Shown here: positions 47,280-55,871 of the stretch, in pieces | Numbering within the stretch: the stretch's first letter is position 1 | Layout: every line of letters begins with the position of its first letter | Assembly: GCF_947500705.1 (NCBI RefSeq) | Contig: NZ_CANMSY010000005.1 | Location: 231,224-295,223, forward strand | DNA length: 64,000 bases | Origin: an uncultured Brachybacterium sp. | Lineage (GTDB): Bacteria; Actinomycetota; Actinomycetes; Actinomycetales; Dermabacteraceae | Direction: 5' to 3' | The notes under the pieces: generated by a model | Told to the model about the DNA's origin: nothing | What the model saw: only the letters and a program-made list of their open reading frames with translations | Database searches by the model: none | Position numbers and translations under genes: made by a program

Positions 47280-48029
47280 TCAGTCCCGCCCGGGACGCTC
47301 CATGAACGGAGCATCAGCAGCACGCAGCGTCACCGCTGCCCCGCCGGTGCCGGCACCGCGCAGAACCTGCAGGGCGAGCAGCGCGGAGACCGTGGTGCCG
47401 TTGGTGATCCGCCCCTCGAGCACCGCAGACACGGCCTCGGACAGCGGCACCCAACGGCTGATCAGCTCGGCCTCCTCATGGGTGCGTTCGAAGTCCTCGG
47501 AGCTGGCCCGCACACCCGAGGCGAGATACACGCGGATCACTTCGTCGTTGCCTCCGGGGCTGGGACGCAGATCCACGAGGGTCTGCATCCGTCCGGGTTC
47601 ATAGCCGGTCTCTTCGGCGAGTTCCCGCGCGGCGGCGATATGCGGTGGCTCCCCCTCCAGGTCGAGCAGGCCGGCAGGGATCTCCCAGAGGCTGTGGCCC
47701 ACCGGATGCCGGTACTGCCGGATCATCAGCACCTGGTCCTGGTCGTCGACGGCGAGCACGGCCACCGCACCGGTGTGCCAGACGTACTCGCGGTCGAAGC
47801 GCACGCCGTCGGCGAAGTCGATGGTGTCCCGCACCAGGTCCCACACCATGCCCTTGTGCAGACGGTGGTGAGCCGCGACCGGACGCCGGTCGGGCAGATC
47901 CCGCAGAGGCGGCTCTGTGCGTTCTTCCGCAGCGACCTCCTCGCCGATGGTGTGCTCGTCGGTGACGTTCTCGCCGGTGGAGTACTGAACGGGACCGTCC
48001 CCAGCAATGCCTGTGCTCCGGTCAGTCAT
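47280..48029 (-). CDS. NUDIX hydrolase, ADP-ribose pyrophosphatase type
   Basis: A 249-residue NUDIX enzyme probably cleaving ADP-ribose. The Nudix box is present as GLLDLEGEPPHIAAARELAE followed by ETGYE, and is preceded by RQYRHPVGHSLWEIPAG, typical of the ADPRase group. The first 50 residues are acidic and poorly conserved-looking. The ATG at 48029 has GGAGG 9 nt upstream inside the pyrG end; it starts 4 nt after the pyrG stop, so it is the second gene of a pyrG transcript. Confidence 0.92.
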   Translation of the reverse strand: MTDRSTGIAGDGPVQYSTGENVTDEHTIGEEVAAEERTEPPLRDLPDRRPVAAHHRLHKGMVWDLVRDTIDFADGVRFDREYVWHTGAVAVLAVDDQDQVLMIRQYRHPVGHSLWEIPAGLLDLEGEPPHIAAARELAEETGYEPGRMQTLVDLRPSPGGNDEVIRVYLASGVRASSEDFERTHEEAELISRWVPLSEAVSAVLEGRITNGTTVSALLALQVLRGAGTGGAAVTLRAADAPFMERPGRD

Positions 48030-48033
48030 CTGC

Positions 48034-49833
48034 TCATTCCTCCGCGGTCGTGTCGTCGAGGTCCTGGCCCGCATCGGCCGGATCCGGGGTGACCTCCAGC
48101 AGCCGGGTCGCCTTCTGCAGCTCGACCGCGGCACCGATCAGCCCCGCGAACAGCGGGTGGGCACGGGTGGGACGGGACTTGAGCTCCGGGTGCGCCTGGG
48201 TGCCGATATAGAAGGGGTGCACCTCGGGGTCGAGTTCGACGAACTCGACCAGACTGTGCCCGGTCTCGAGCAGCGAGGTTCCCGAGATCCGCAGCCCGGC
48301 CTGCTCGAGCGGTTCGCGATAGGCATTGCCGACCTCGAAGCGGTGGCGGTGCCGTTCGGACACCGTGGTGGTGCCATAGGTGCGGGCTGCGAGCGAGCCC
48401 TCGACCAGCGTGTGCTCGTAGGAGCCCAGACGCATCGTGCCGCCCAGGTCGCCCTGTCCGGAGACGATCGCGGCCTGCTCGGCCATGGTGGCGATCACCG
48501 GGTGAGCGGTGCCCGGATCGAACTCGGTGGAGTGCGCATCTGCCAGGGCGAGCTCGTGACGGGCGTATTCGATGACCATCGACTGCATCCCCAGGCACAG
48601 CCCCAGCGCAGGGATGCCGCGGGTGCGCGCGTGATGGAGCGCGCCGATCTTGCCGTCGACCCCACGTACCCCGAACCCTCCGGGCACCACGATCGCGTCG
48701 ACCTCCTTGAGCTGCTCCGCTGCCCCGTCAGGGCTGGTGCAGAGGTCGGACTCGACCCAGCGCAGGTTCACCTTCGTGCGGTGATGGAAGCCGCCGGCCC
48801 GCAGCGCCTCGGTGACCGAGAGGTAGGCGTCCGGCAGGTCGACGTACTTTCCGACCAGGGCGACGCTGACCTCGTAGTCGGGATGATGGACCCGCTGCAG
48901 CAGTTCCTCCCACTGCGTCCAGTCCACGTCGTGGCTGAGCAGGTCCAGGCGGCGGATGGCATAGGCATCCAGCCCCTCCCCGTGCAGCACTCGCGGGATC
49001 TCGTAGATCGACGAGGCATCGGCACAGGTGACCACGGCATCGAGGTCGACATCGCACATCGAGGAGATCTTCGTCTTCACCGAGGCAGGCAGCTCGCGGT
49101 CGCTGCGCAGCACGATCGCATCGGGCTGGATGCCGATCGATCGCAGCGCCGCCACGGAATGCTGGGTGGGCTTGGTCTTCAGCTCCCTGGACGGGCCGAT
49201 GAACGGCACGAGCGAGACATGCACGAAGAACACGCTGTCCCGGCCCACGTCCTGACGTACCTGGCGTGCCGCCTCGAGGAACGGCTGGGACTCGATGTCG
49301 CCGACGGTCCCGCCGATCTCGGTGATGATCACATCGATGTCGTCTCCCGCCTGGGAGCGCATCGACACCTTGATCGCGTCGGTGATGTGCGGGATCACCT
49401 GGACCGTGTCGCCGAGGTACTCACCTCGGCGTTCCTTCGCGATCACCGTGGAGTAGACCTGGCCGGTCGTGATGTTCGAGTTCGCGGTGAGGTTCTCGTC
49501 GAGGAACCGCTCGTAGTGTCCGATGTCCAGATCGGTCTCGGCACCGTCCTCGGTGACGAACACCTCACCGTGCTGGAAGGGGTTCATGGTGCCCGGGTCC
49601 ACGTTGAGATACGGGTCGAGCTTCTGCATCGTCACGCGCAGTCCGCGACTGCGCAGCAGCATCCCGAGCGACGATGCCGTCAGCCCCTTGCCGAGGCTCG
49701 AGACGACGCCGCCGGTCACGAAGATGTGCTTGGTGGTGCCGAAGTTTCGGAAGGGCTTGGCCGCTGCGGCCGCCCCCTGTCGTTGAAGAGGGCTGTTGTC
49801 AGACTGGGGGGCGCGCGCGCTGGTAGCTTCCAC
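48034..49833 (-). CDS. pyrG: CTP synthase
   Basis: Makes CTP from UTP, ATP and glutamine. The 599-residue protein has the synthetase P-loop [17 protein letters not shown] near residue 41 and a C-terminal glutamine amidotransferase domain (PGGFGVRG, the catalytic Cys in LGLCLGMQ, and the His/Glu pair near HPEL). The first 30 residues are a polar extension before the conserved KHIFVTGG. The GTG at 49833 lacks a ribosome site but lies 8 nt after a TAGATT box. Confidence 0.95.
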   Translation of the reverse strand: MEATSARAPQSDNSPLQRQGAAAAAKPFRNFGTTKHIFVTGGVVSSLGKGLTASSLGMLLRSRGLRVTMQKLDPYLNVDPGTMNPFQHGEVFVTEDGAETDLDIGHYERFLDENLTANSNITTGQVYSTVIAKERRGEYLGDTVQVIPHITDAIKVSMRSQAGDDIDVIITEIGGTVGDIESQPFLEAARQVRQDVGRDSVFFVHVSLVPFIGPSRELKTKPTQHSVAALRSIGIQPDAIVLRSDRELPASVKTKISSMCDVDLDAVVTCADASSIYEIPRVLHGEGLDAYAIRRLDLLSHDVDWTQWEELLQRVHHPDYEVSVALVGKYVDLPDAYLSVTEALRAGGFHHRTKVNLRWVESDLCTSPDGAAEQLKEVDAIVVPGGFGVRGVDGKIGALHHARTRGIPALGLCLGMQSMVIEYARHELALADAHSTEFDPGTAHPVIATMAEQAAIVSGQGDLGGTMRLGSYEHTLVEGSLAARTYGTTTVSERHRHRFEVGNAYREPLEQAGLRISGTSLLETGHSLVEFVELDPEVHPFYIGTQAHPELKSRPTRAHPLFAGLIGAAVELQKATRLLEVTPDPADAGQDLDDTTAEE

Positions 49834-49841
49834 GGACCGCC

Positions 49842-49847
49842 AATCTA
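49842..49847 (-). promoter_or_regulatory. -10 box of a leaderless promoter for pyrG
   Basis: TAGATT on the minus strand ends 8 nt before the pyrG GTG and overlaps the stop codon of the upstream glycosyltransferase gene. It gives pyrG expression independent of the long upstream operon. Confidence 0.5.
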
Positions 49848-51002
49848 CCAGTGGCGAGGGCCCGGCGCGAGCACCTCGTCGAGCTGGGCGAGCAGGTCCT
49901 CGGCGGTGGGGAGCTCGAGCGCACGGCGGCGGGCGGCCTGTTCCGCAGCCCTGCGCAGCGCGGGGTCCTGCAGCCTGGTGATCGCGGCGGCGAGGGAGGC
50001 GGGATCACCGACCGGGACCAGGTGGGCGGCGTCCGCAGTGACCCAGCGGGTGCCTCCAGCGTCCGTGGCGACGATCGCCCGGCCCGCCCTCAGCGCCTCC
50101 TGGAGCGAGACCGGCTGCCCCTCCCAGCGCGCCGCGGAGACCAGCAGATCGCAGGCGGACAGCAGGGCCGGGACGTCGCTTCGCCGCCCGAGCAGCTCGA
50201 CAGGGAGCAGCTCGGCATGGATCCGCGCGCTCAGCTCCGACTCCAGCGGACCGTCTCCAGCAATCTGGATCCGCACCGATGCGCCGTCTCGCAGCAGGGC
50301 GGCGGCGTCCAGCAGATCGTGCAGTCCCTTCTGCGGTGCGAGGCGGGCGATCACCAGGATCTCGAGGCGTCTCCTGCCCTCGTCGTCGCTCCCCCCTGGT
50401 ACGGCGGCGGCCTCGACGGCGCCGACAGCGGGGTCGACCGTGCCGGCAACGGCCTCGACGGTGCCGGCAGCGGCCTCGACGGCACCGGCAGCGGAATCAT
50501 CGGTGCCGGCGCCGACGTCAGGACCTGGCACCGGTGCGGAGACGTCCGACACCGGTGCGGGAATGATGGCGTGCCGTACCTCTCGGGCTCCCGCTCGTCT
50601 GGCGGTGTCGGCGAGGTCAGGAGAGACGGAGAGCACCGTGTCCGCCCGTCGGGCGAGCAGCCGCAGGAGGAGCGCGCCGACGACGCGGGACGGGAGGGCG
50701 CCGACGGTGCGGTTGTGGAGCGTGACGACCAGACGATGGCGTCGCAGTCCCCACATCGCGACGGAGGCCAGTGCACCGGCTCGCAACCCATGGGCATGGA
50801 CCGTCACCGCGGCGGGCGCGGTGCTCAGGATCCGCCGCAGCGTCCCCACCGTGCGCAGATCCTCGACCGGATCCGGTCGCTCCCGGATCCGCACCGGTGC
50901 CTCGCGGACCTCTCGGCCGGCAGCGATCAGCAGCGCCAGCTCCTGATCGACGTGCGCGGCGAGGCCACCGCTCGCCGTCGGGCGCACCAGCAGGATCGTC
51001 AC
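49845..51002 (-). CDS. GT4-family glycosyltransferase
   Basis: A 385-residue GT-B glycosyltransferase. The N-terminal domain shows [17 protein letters not shown] and VHAHGLRAG. The C-terminal nucleotide-sugar domain has [25 protein letters not shown] and the EX7E-type region [19 protein letters not shown]. Between the domains sits a low-complexity Ala/Val/Gly-rich insert of about 60 residues with a seven-residue repeat. It overlaps the MurJ-like gene by 4 bases (ATGA) and is the last gene of the operon. Donor and acceptor are unknown; the neighbours suggest a lipid-linked acceptor. Confidence 0.88.
   Translation of the reverse strand: MTILLVRPTASGGLAAHVDQELALLIAAGREVREAPVRIRERPDPVEDLRTVGTLRRILSTAPAAVTVHAHGLRAGALASVAMWGLRRHRLVVTLHNRTVGALPSRVVGALLLRLLARRADTVLSVSPDLADTARRAGAREVRHAIIPAPVSDVSAPVPGPDVGAGTDDSAAGAVEAAAGTVEAVAGTVDPAVGAVEAAAVPGGSDDEGRRRLEILVIARLAPQKGLHDLLDAAALLRDGASVRIQIAGDGPLESELSARIHAELLPVELLGRRSDVPALLSACDLLVSAARWEGQPVSLQEALRAGRAIVATDAGGTRWVTADAAHLVPVGDPASLAAAITRLQDPALRRAAEQAARRRALELPTAEDLLAQLDEVLAPGPRHW
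50401..50506 (-). repeat. 21-bp minisatellite, five units, in the glycosyltransferase
   Basis: The GCCTCGACGG core and its variants recur at 50410, 50431, 50452, 50473 and 50494, an exact 21-bp period. It encodes a seven-residue Ala/Val/Gly repeat in the interdomain linker. Confidence 0.88.
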
Positions 51003-52783
51003 CGGGCCGACCTCACCACGCCGAGGCGTCCTCCCCGCACGCGGCGCAGCACCCTCCGGGTCAGCTCCGGATCTGCCGCGGCCATCGCCGCGGTCGCGAT
51101 CACGCCGGCGATCAGACCGCAGAAGATGCCGATCAGCACGGCTCCCACCTCCCCCACGTCGGTGGTCACGAGCTGCCGTGCGAGCAGCAGGCCGGGGACC
51201 CCGCCGCCCAGCAGCGCGACCGGGACCATCAGGGCGGTGCGCCGCACCGGGATCAGATGCCCTCCGTGCTCAAGCACATCCGCGATTCGGGCCAGGCCCA
51301 CCAGCCCGGCCAGCGCCATGCCCACAGCCATCGAGAGCCCGAAGGCGGTCGATGCCTCGGCCGCGGAGCGCTCAGGACTGGGCAGCACGATGATCAGGAT
51401 CACCGCACCGGCGATCAACCAGCCGACCGAGCCGACCAGCAGCGCGTCCCGAGCACGCAGAGCGGCGGCGAGTATGCGTGTGCACTGGATGGAGACGGCG
51501 AAGCCCACCAGACCGAGCGAGAGCCCCGCGGTGGTGGAGCCGACTCCGGTGGCCCCGGCTCTGTCGATCTGGCGGAAGAACTGCTCGAGCGCGGGCCCGG
51601 CGGCCAGCAGCATCGCAGCACCGATCACGGAGACCGCCATGACGGTGCGCACAGAGGCGGCCGCGACCTTGGCGAAGCCGGAGCGGTCACCCACCAGGCG
51701 CAGCTCGGACAGGTGCGGGAACACCGAGGTGACCAGGGGCACCACGAGTATGGCGTAGGGCAGGAGGTAGAGGGCCTGGGCGTACTGGAAGACCGGCAGG
51801 GTTCCCACGCCGCCGGCTCGCATCGCGAGCACCATCACCAGTGCGAGGACCAGCTGCTGCGCGCCGACGGCACCGAGCCCGGCGCCGCCCAGGGCCAGCG
51901 CACGCCGGCCGAAGCCGCTCGGCATCCGCAGCGTCGGACGCAGTCGCAGCCCCGACCGGAGCGCGACGATCACCACGGGCAGCGCCATCATCGCCACCCC
52001 GGCGGTGGTGCCCCAGCCGAGCCACCACACAGCAGATCTCTCGATGGTCGTGGCCGTGGCGACCGGGGGCACCAGATGGGCGTAGACCCGGTAGGAGATC
52101 ATCACCGTGATCGAGGACAGCAGCGGCATCATCGCAGGCCAGAGGAACCGCTTGCGTGCCTGCAGATAGGCGGCGAGCACCACGGACAGCCCGTACAGCG
52201 GCAGCTGCAGCGCGAAGATCCTGAGCAGCGATGCCCCCAGCGGCACTCCCGCGGCACCGGGCGTCTCCGCGGCCAGCAGCAGCTGGGCCAGCGGGGCGGC
52301 GAAGACGATCACGAGCGCCGCCATCAGGGCTGTTCCCAGCAGGGTCCAGGTCAGCAGGCTGGAGACGATGCGGTCGACGAGGGCAATGCCTTCGGCGGTG
52401 GTGCGCCCCTGTCCTTCCACGCGCAGCTCTCCGGCCTGCTGAGGGGCCAGGCTCTCCTCGGCACCGACATGATCCTTCGGATCACCCTCCGGGACCAGTC
52501 CCGCGATCAACGGCACCACCACTGCGGCGAGCACACCGCCGGCAACGACCTCGAACAGCACGTTGGGGAGCATGTTCGCCGTGGTGTAGGCAGTGCCCAC
52601 ATCCCCCGCACCGACGCTCGCCCCGAACACCAGGTAGCGCACGAAACCCGCGATGCGCGCAAAGACGGTCACCAGCAGGATCACGCCGGCGCCGCGCAGC
52701 ACCGATCGGGCGATCCCACCTCGTCGGCTGGTCCCCCCAGGGGCGGGATGCACAGGGAGGGGCCGCGCAGGGATCGAGTTCAT
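50999..52783 (-). CDS. murJ: MurJ/MviN-like lipid II (or lipid-linked glycan) flippase
   Basis: A 594-residue MOP-superfamily protein with about fourteen membrane segments. The N-terminal RYLVFGASVGAGDVGTAYTTANMLPNVLFEVVAGG is typical MurJ text (an FG..G.......A...PN...... pattern). A polar loop around residues 88-110 is longer than usual. It starts with ATG overlapping the upstream PNPT-like gene stop (ATGA). Most actinobacteria have their main MurJ elsewhere, near the origin; this copy may be a paralogue for another lipid-linked substrate, which the window cannot settle. Confidence 0.88.
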   Translation of the reverse strand: MNSIPARPLPVHPAPGGTSRRGGIARSVLRGAGVILLVTVFARIAGFVRYLVFGASVGAGDVGTAYTTANMLPNVLFEVVAGGVLAAVVVPLIAGLVPEGDPKDHVGAEESLAPQQAGELRVEGQGRTTAEGIALVDRIVSSLLTWTLLGTALMAALVIVFAAPLAQLLLAAETPGAAGVPLGASLLRIFALQLPLYGLSVVLAAYLQARKRFLWPAMMPLLSSITVMISYRVYAHLVPPVATATTIERSAVWWLGWGTTAGVAMMALPVVIVALRSGLRLRPTLRMPSGFGRRALALGGAGLGAVGAQQLVLALVMVLAMRAGGVGTLPVFQYAQALYLLPYAILVVPLVTSVFPHLSELRLVGDRSGFAKVAAASVRTVMAVSVIGAAMLLAAGPALEQFFRQIDRAGATGVGSTTAGLSLGLVGFAVSIQCTRILAAALRARDALLVGSVGWLIAGAVILIIVLPSPERSAAEASTAFGLSMAVGMALAGLVGLARIADVLEHGGHLIPVRRTALMVPVALLGGGVPGLLLARQLVTTDVGEVGAVLIGIFCGLIAGVIATAAMAAADPELTRRVLRRVRGGRLGVVRSAR

Positions 52784-53610
52784 CGCTCCTCCTCAGCGGC
52801 CGCGGCCGGATCCGCAGCCGCGCCCTCAGCCGGCAGATCTGTCGGCGCCGGCAGCCGGCCCAGCCGGTCCAGCCGGCGCAGCGGTACGGTGGAGTCGATC
52901 ACGGCGCTGAAGCTGACCTTCTCACTGGCGAGGGTCAGCGCCACCACCGCTGCCAGCAGCGAGAGCCTGGCCGGCGGGCGCAGCAGCCTGGTCGCGGCGC
53001 TCCCCACAGCCGCGCCGAGCACGTTCGCGCCGGCGTCTCCGAGCATCCCGCGTTCACGGAGATCGGCCGGCAGCGCCAGCAGTCCGGGCAGCAGGGCGGC
53101 CAGCGCGAGCCGGCTTCCGGTGCGGGCCCGGTCGGTCTCTGCCGGGACGAGCAGCAGCAGGGCGGCGGAGGGGAGCACACCCTTCAGCGCCCGTCCGGGC
53201 CGCAGATCCAGCAGATTCACGAGGTTGGCGCAGCCGGCGACCAACGCCGCATCGGCCAGGATCATCGCCCCTCCCCGAGAGGCGGGGGCGGTCAGCGCTC
53301 CGGTCAGGGAGAGCAACGGGATCCCGAGCGCCTTGGCGGCGCCGGTGGTCAGGTGACCCTCCAGCAGCGAGCCGAGATGGCCGCGCAGGCCTTTGGAGAC
53401 GGGCCGTCCCGCCCGGCGCTGCCGAGGTTCGAGCAGGTCATCGATCAACCCCAGGGCGCCGATGCCGGCCAGGAGGCAGGGATCCACGCGGCGACCGGTG
53501 CGCAGGGACAGCGTGACGACACCGCCGATCACCAGCGCCCCCTCGGCCAGGCTCACCTCACGGCCGGCGAAGTTCGTGCGTCGCAGCTCATCGCGCAGTG
53601 CGCCGATCAT
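52780..53610 (-). CDS. PNPT-superfamily (MraY/WecA-like) membrane protein
   Basis: A 276-residue membrane protein resembling phospho-sugar transferases that load a sugar phosphate onto a polyprenyl phosphate. Visible motifs are GALGLIDDLLEPR (the Asp-Asp catalytic region), ANLVNLLDLRPGRALK (NxxNxxD) and [18 protein letters not shown] (the GDxG(A)N site). It is shorter than MraY/WecA (320-360), and the first few helices look reduced. It overlaps the SteB-like gene upstream and the MurJ-like gene downstream by 4 bases. Lipid carrier and sugar are unknown. Confidence 0.72.
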   Translation of the reverse strand: MIGALRDELRRTNFAGREVSLAEGALVIGGVVTLSLRTGRRVDPCLLAGIGALGLIDDLLEPRQRRAGRPVSKGLRGHLGSLLEGHLTTGAAKALGIPLLSLTGALTAPASRGGAMILADAALVAGCANLVNLLDLRPGRALKGVLPSAALLLLVPAETDRARTGSRLALAALLPGLLALPADLRERGMLGDAGANVLGAAVGSAATRLLRPPARLSLLAAVVALTLASEKVSFSAVIDSTVPLRRLDRLGRLPAPTDLPAEGAAADPAAAAEEER

Positions 53611-54680
53611 CCCTCTCCCCCGCCATCGGAAGGCTGCGTGCCGGTCTCCGCGGCGCCGCCATCCCCTCCCTGCTCAGCAGCCTGTTCCTCCAGCCCGCGA
53701 GTCTCCGGTAGAGCGGGCAGCCGGTCCTCGGCATCGCCCGTGGTGCCATAGGCCCCGCTGCCGCCTCGGGTCTGCTCGATCAGGGCGAGCACGGACAGCA
53801 GCGGGCCGTCCGCCTCCTGGAGCCGATCGGTGGTCGAGAGGGCGTCGAAGCCGGAGTCGCCGCGCACCGTACGCAGCACGCCGTTCGAGGCGTCGTTGCC
53901 GGGGGTGGCAGCGGAGACCACCGCGGGAAGACCTGTGCGATCCAGCTCCTCGAGCAGAGTGTTCTGGGAGGCGAGCAGGCCCTGTGCGCGTTCCGCCGCG
54001 ACCTGTTCGTCCTCGCTCTCGTCGGCGAGCTCTTCGGGGGCGGCGCTGGCATAGATCACGCCGTCGACCGCCACCGGTGCCTCACCATCGACGGTGACCA
54101 GGTCGTGGTCGATCAGCACCTGCCACAGCTGGGTGCGCAGCTCGGGGGAGAGCCCTCCCTCAGCATCTCCGCGCAGCAGCGTGGGGATCATGGCGGAGAG
54201 CAGTGCGCTGTCGGTCAGCGCCGCTTCGGAACCCTCTGCGAGCACCGCCGGGGCGATCGAGCCGACCGTCTGCAGCGCCTGCGCGCGGGTCTGCTCCGCA
54301 TCGGGCGCCCAGAGGGCGGGGCGCAGGGTGATCTGCACGGTCGCCCCGACTCCGGCCTCGTCCAGCAGGGTCACGATGCGCTCGGTGCCGGGTCGAGTCG
54401 AGCTGTCGTCGGTCAGCACGGCCACCTGCTTCCCCTCAAGGGTACCGGCGACCAGATCAGGGCCCAGCTCGGCGATGAACGTCGCCAGCTGGTCATGCTT
54501 CGCCGAGAGCTCCTCGGTATCGCCGCGCAGCTGCTCCTGCTCGGTGCGCAGCTGCTCGACCTGGCCGGCGAGCTGGTCGCCGAGGTTCTCGCGCAGCGGG
54601 CCGGCACCGAGCACGATGCCGACCGCCAGTGCCAGGAACACGGAGATCAGGGAGACGAGGTGGTAACGGAAATCAATCAC
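53607..54680 (-). CDS. SteB/MctB-like 'copper transporter' family membrane protein
   Basis: A 357-residue protein with one N-terminal membrane helix (about residues 8-27), a coiled-coil stretch (about 30-70, rich in Glu/Gln/Leu) and a large extracytoplasmic domain with a Gly/Glu-rich tail. The mycobacterial homologue was named MctB for copper tolerance. The corynebacterial one is SteB, partner of SteA in cell separation. Position directly after steA favours the division role here. Few Cys or His residues are seen, arguing against metal binding. Confidence 0.82.
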   Translation of the reverse strand: MIDFRYHLVSLISVFLALAVGIVLGAGPLRENLGDQLAGQVEQLRTEQEQLRGDTEELSAKHDQLATFIAELGPDLVAGTLEGKQVAVLTDDSSTRPGTERIVTLLDEAGVGATVQITLRPALWAPDAEQTRAQALQTVGSIAPAVLAEGSEAALTDSALLSAMIPTLLRGDAEGGLSPELRTQLWQVLIDHDLVTVDGEAPVAVDGVIYASAAPEELADESEDEQVAAERAQGLLASQNTLLEELDRTGLPAVVSAATPGNDASNGVLRTVRGDSGFDALSTTDRLQEADGPLLSVLALIEQTRGGSGAYGTTGDAEDRLPALPETRGLEEQAAEQGGDGGAAETGTQPSDGGGEG

Positions 54681-54695
54681 GGGGTCGAGACCCTC

Positions 54696-55871
54696 CTACG
54701 ACCCGGTGGCCCGGGGTGAGAACAGCAAGGTGAACCAGGACAGGATCCCATCCAGGCGGGCGCCGAGGATCTGGACCAGCGCCTGCCCGCCGGGGGTCGC
54801 CCAGAGCGCGACCGCGAGTGCGGCGAGCCCGGCCAGTGCGAGCAGCACCAGCTGGAAGGTGGAGATCCTCTGACGGTACAGGCGGGAGACGCCCTTGGCG
54901 TCCACCAGCTTGGACCCGATGCGCAGCCGGGTCAGGAAGGTCGAGCTCATCCCGGCGCGTCCCTTGTCCAGGAACTCCTCCAGGGTGCCATGGGTGCCGA
55001 CGGCCACGATCACCGAGGCCCCCTTCTCATCGGCCAGCAGCATGGCGATGTCCTCGCTGGTGCCGGAGGCCGGGAACGAGATCGCCTCCCGGTCCAGGCC
55101 CAGCTCTTCCAGCCGCTCCATCCCGGGAGCGCGGCCATCACGGTAGGCATGGACCACGAGCTCGGAACCGCTGCGCAGGGCACGATCGGAGACCGAGTCC
55201 ATGTCGCCGATGATCATGTCCGCGTGGAAGCCGGCATCGATCACGGCATCCGCGCCGCCGTCGACGCCGATGATGATCGGCCGATTCTCGCGGAGGAAGG
55301 GCTTGAGCGTGGCCAGGTCCTCCTTGTAGTGGTAGCCGCGCACCACGATGAGCACGTGTCGCCCGTCCATGCGGGTGCGCACCTCGGGCGCACCGATGCC
55401 GTCCAGCAGCAGATCCCGCTCCTGCAGCATGTATTCCATGGTGTTCTGGGCGAACAGCTCGAGCTGCTCGGACAATCCCTCGCGCGCGATCTCGAGGGAG
55501 GCGGTCACGCTCTCATCGTCCTGCCAGGTGCCGGCGGAGATCGTGGCCCCGTCGAGCTGCACCTCCCCGTCCACGACGGTGATCGTCTGTCCGTCACGGA
55601 CCCCTTCGAACACCGATTCACCGAAGCTGTCGACCAGGACGATGCCCGCATCGATCAGGATCCTAGGGCCGGCGTTGGGGTATCGACCGGAGGTCGACGC
55701 GGCGACGTTGAGCACCGCGGCCGGCTTCCGTTCGACCAGTGCCTCGGCGGCGACACGGTCGATGTCCTCGTGGTCGATGATCGCGATGTCGCCGGGCCGG
55801 AGCCGCTTGGTGAGGTCCTTGGTGCGCTTGCCGAGGCGGGCGGTCCCGGTCACCGGGCGGGCAGCGCTCAT
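54696..55871 (-). CDS. steA: Putative cytokinetic ring protein SteA
   Basis: A 391-residue protein. It resembles a thiamine-pyrophosphokinase-like nucleotide-binding domain (RENRPIIIGVDGGADAVIDAG, MIIGDMDSVSD) preceded by an N-terminal domain of about 150 residues and followed by a C-terminal membrane helix (about 345-365). This is the SteA layout known from Corynebacterium, where it localises to the division site. Its stop is 15 nt from the SteB-like start; its ATG overlaps the recN stop (ATGA). Confidence 0.9.
   Translation of the reverse strand: MSAARPVTGTARLGKRTKDLTKRLRPGDIAIIDHEDIDRVAAEALVERKPAAVLNVAASTSGRYPNAGPRILIDAGIVLVDSFGESVFEGVRDGQTITVVDGEVQLDGATISAGTWQDDESVTASLEIAREGLSEQLELFAQNTMEYMLQERDLLLDGIGAPEVRTRMDGRHVLIVVRGYHYKEDLATLKPFLRENRPIIIGVDGGADAVIDAGFHADMIIGDMDSVSDRALRSGSELVVHAYRDGRAPGMERLEELGLDREAISFPASGTSEDIAMLLADEKGASVIVAVGTHGTLEEFLDKGRAGMSSTFLTRLRIGSKLVDAKGVSRLYRQRISTFQLVLLALAGLAALAVALWATPGGQALVQILGARLDGILSWFTLLFSPRATGS

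Noticed and set aside
53607-54680. Annotation as a copper transporter
   Set aside because: It has a single membrane helix and few Cys/His residues and sits with steA; the transporter name comes from the mycobacterial MctB label, so the SteB-like role is preferred.
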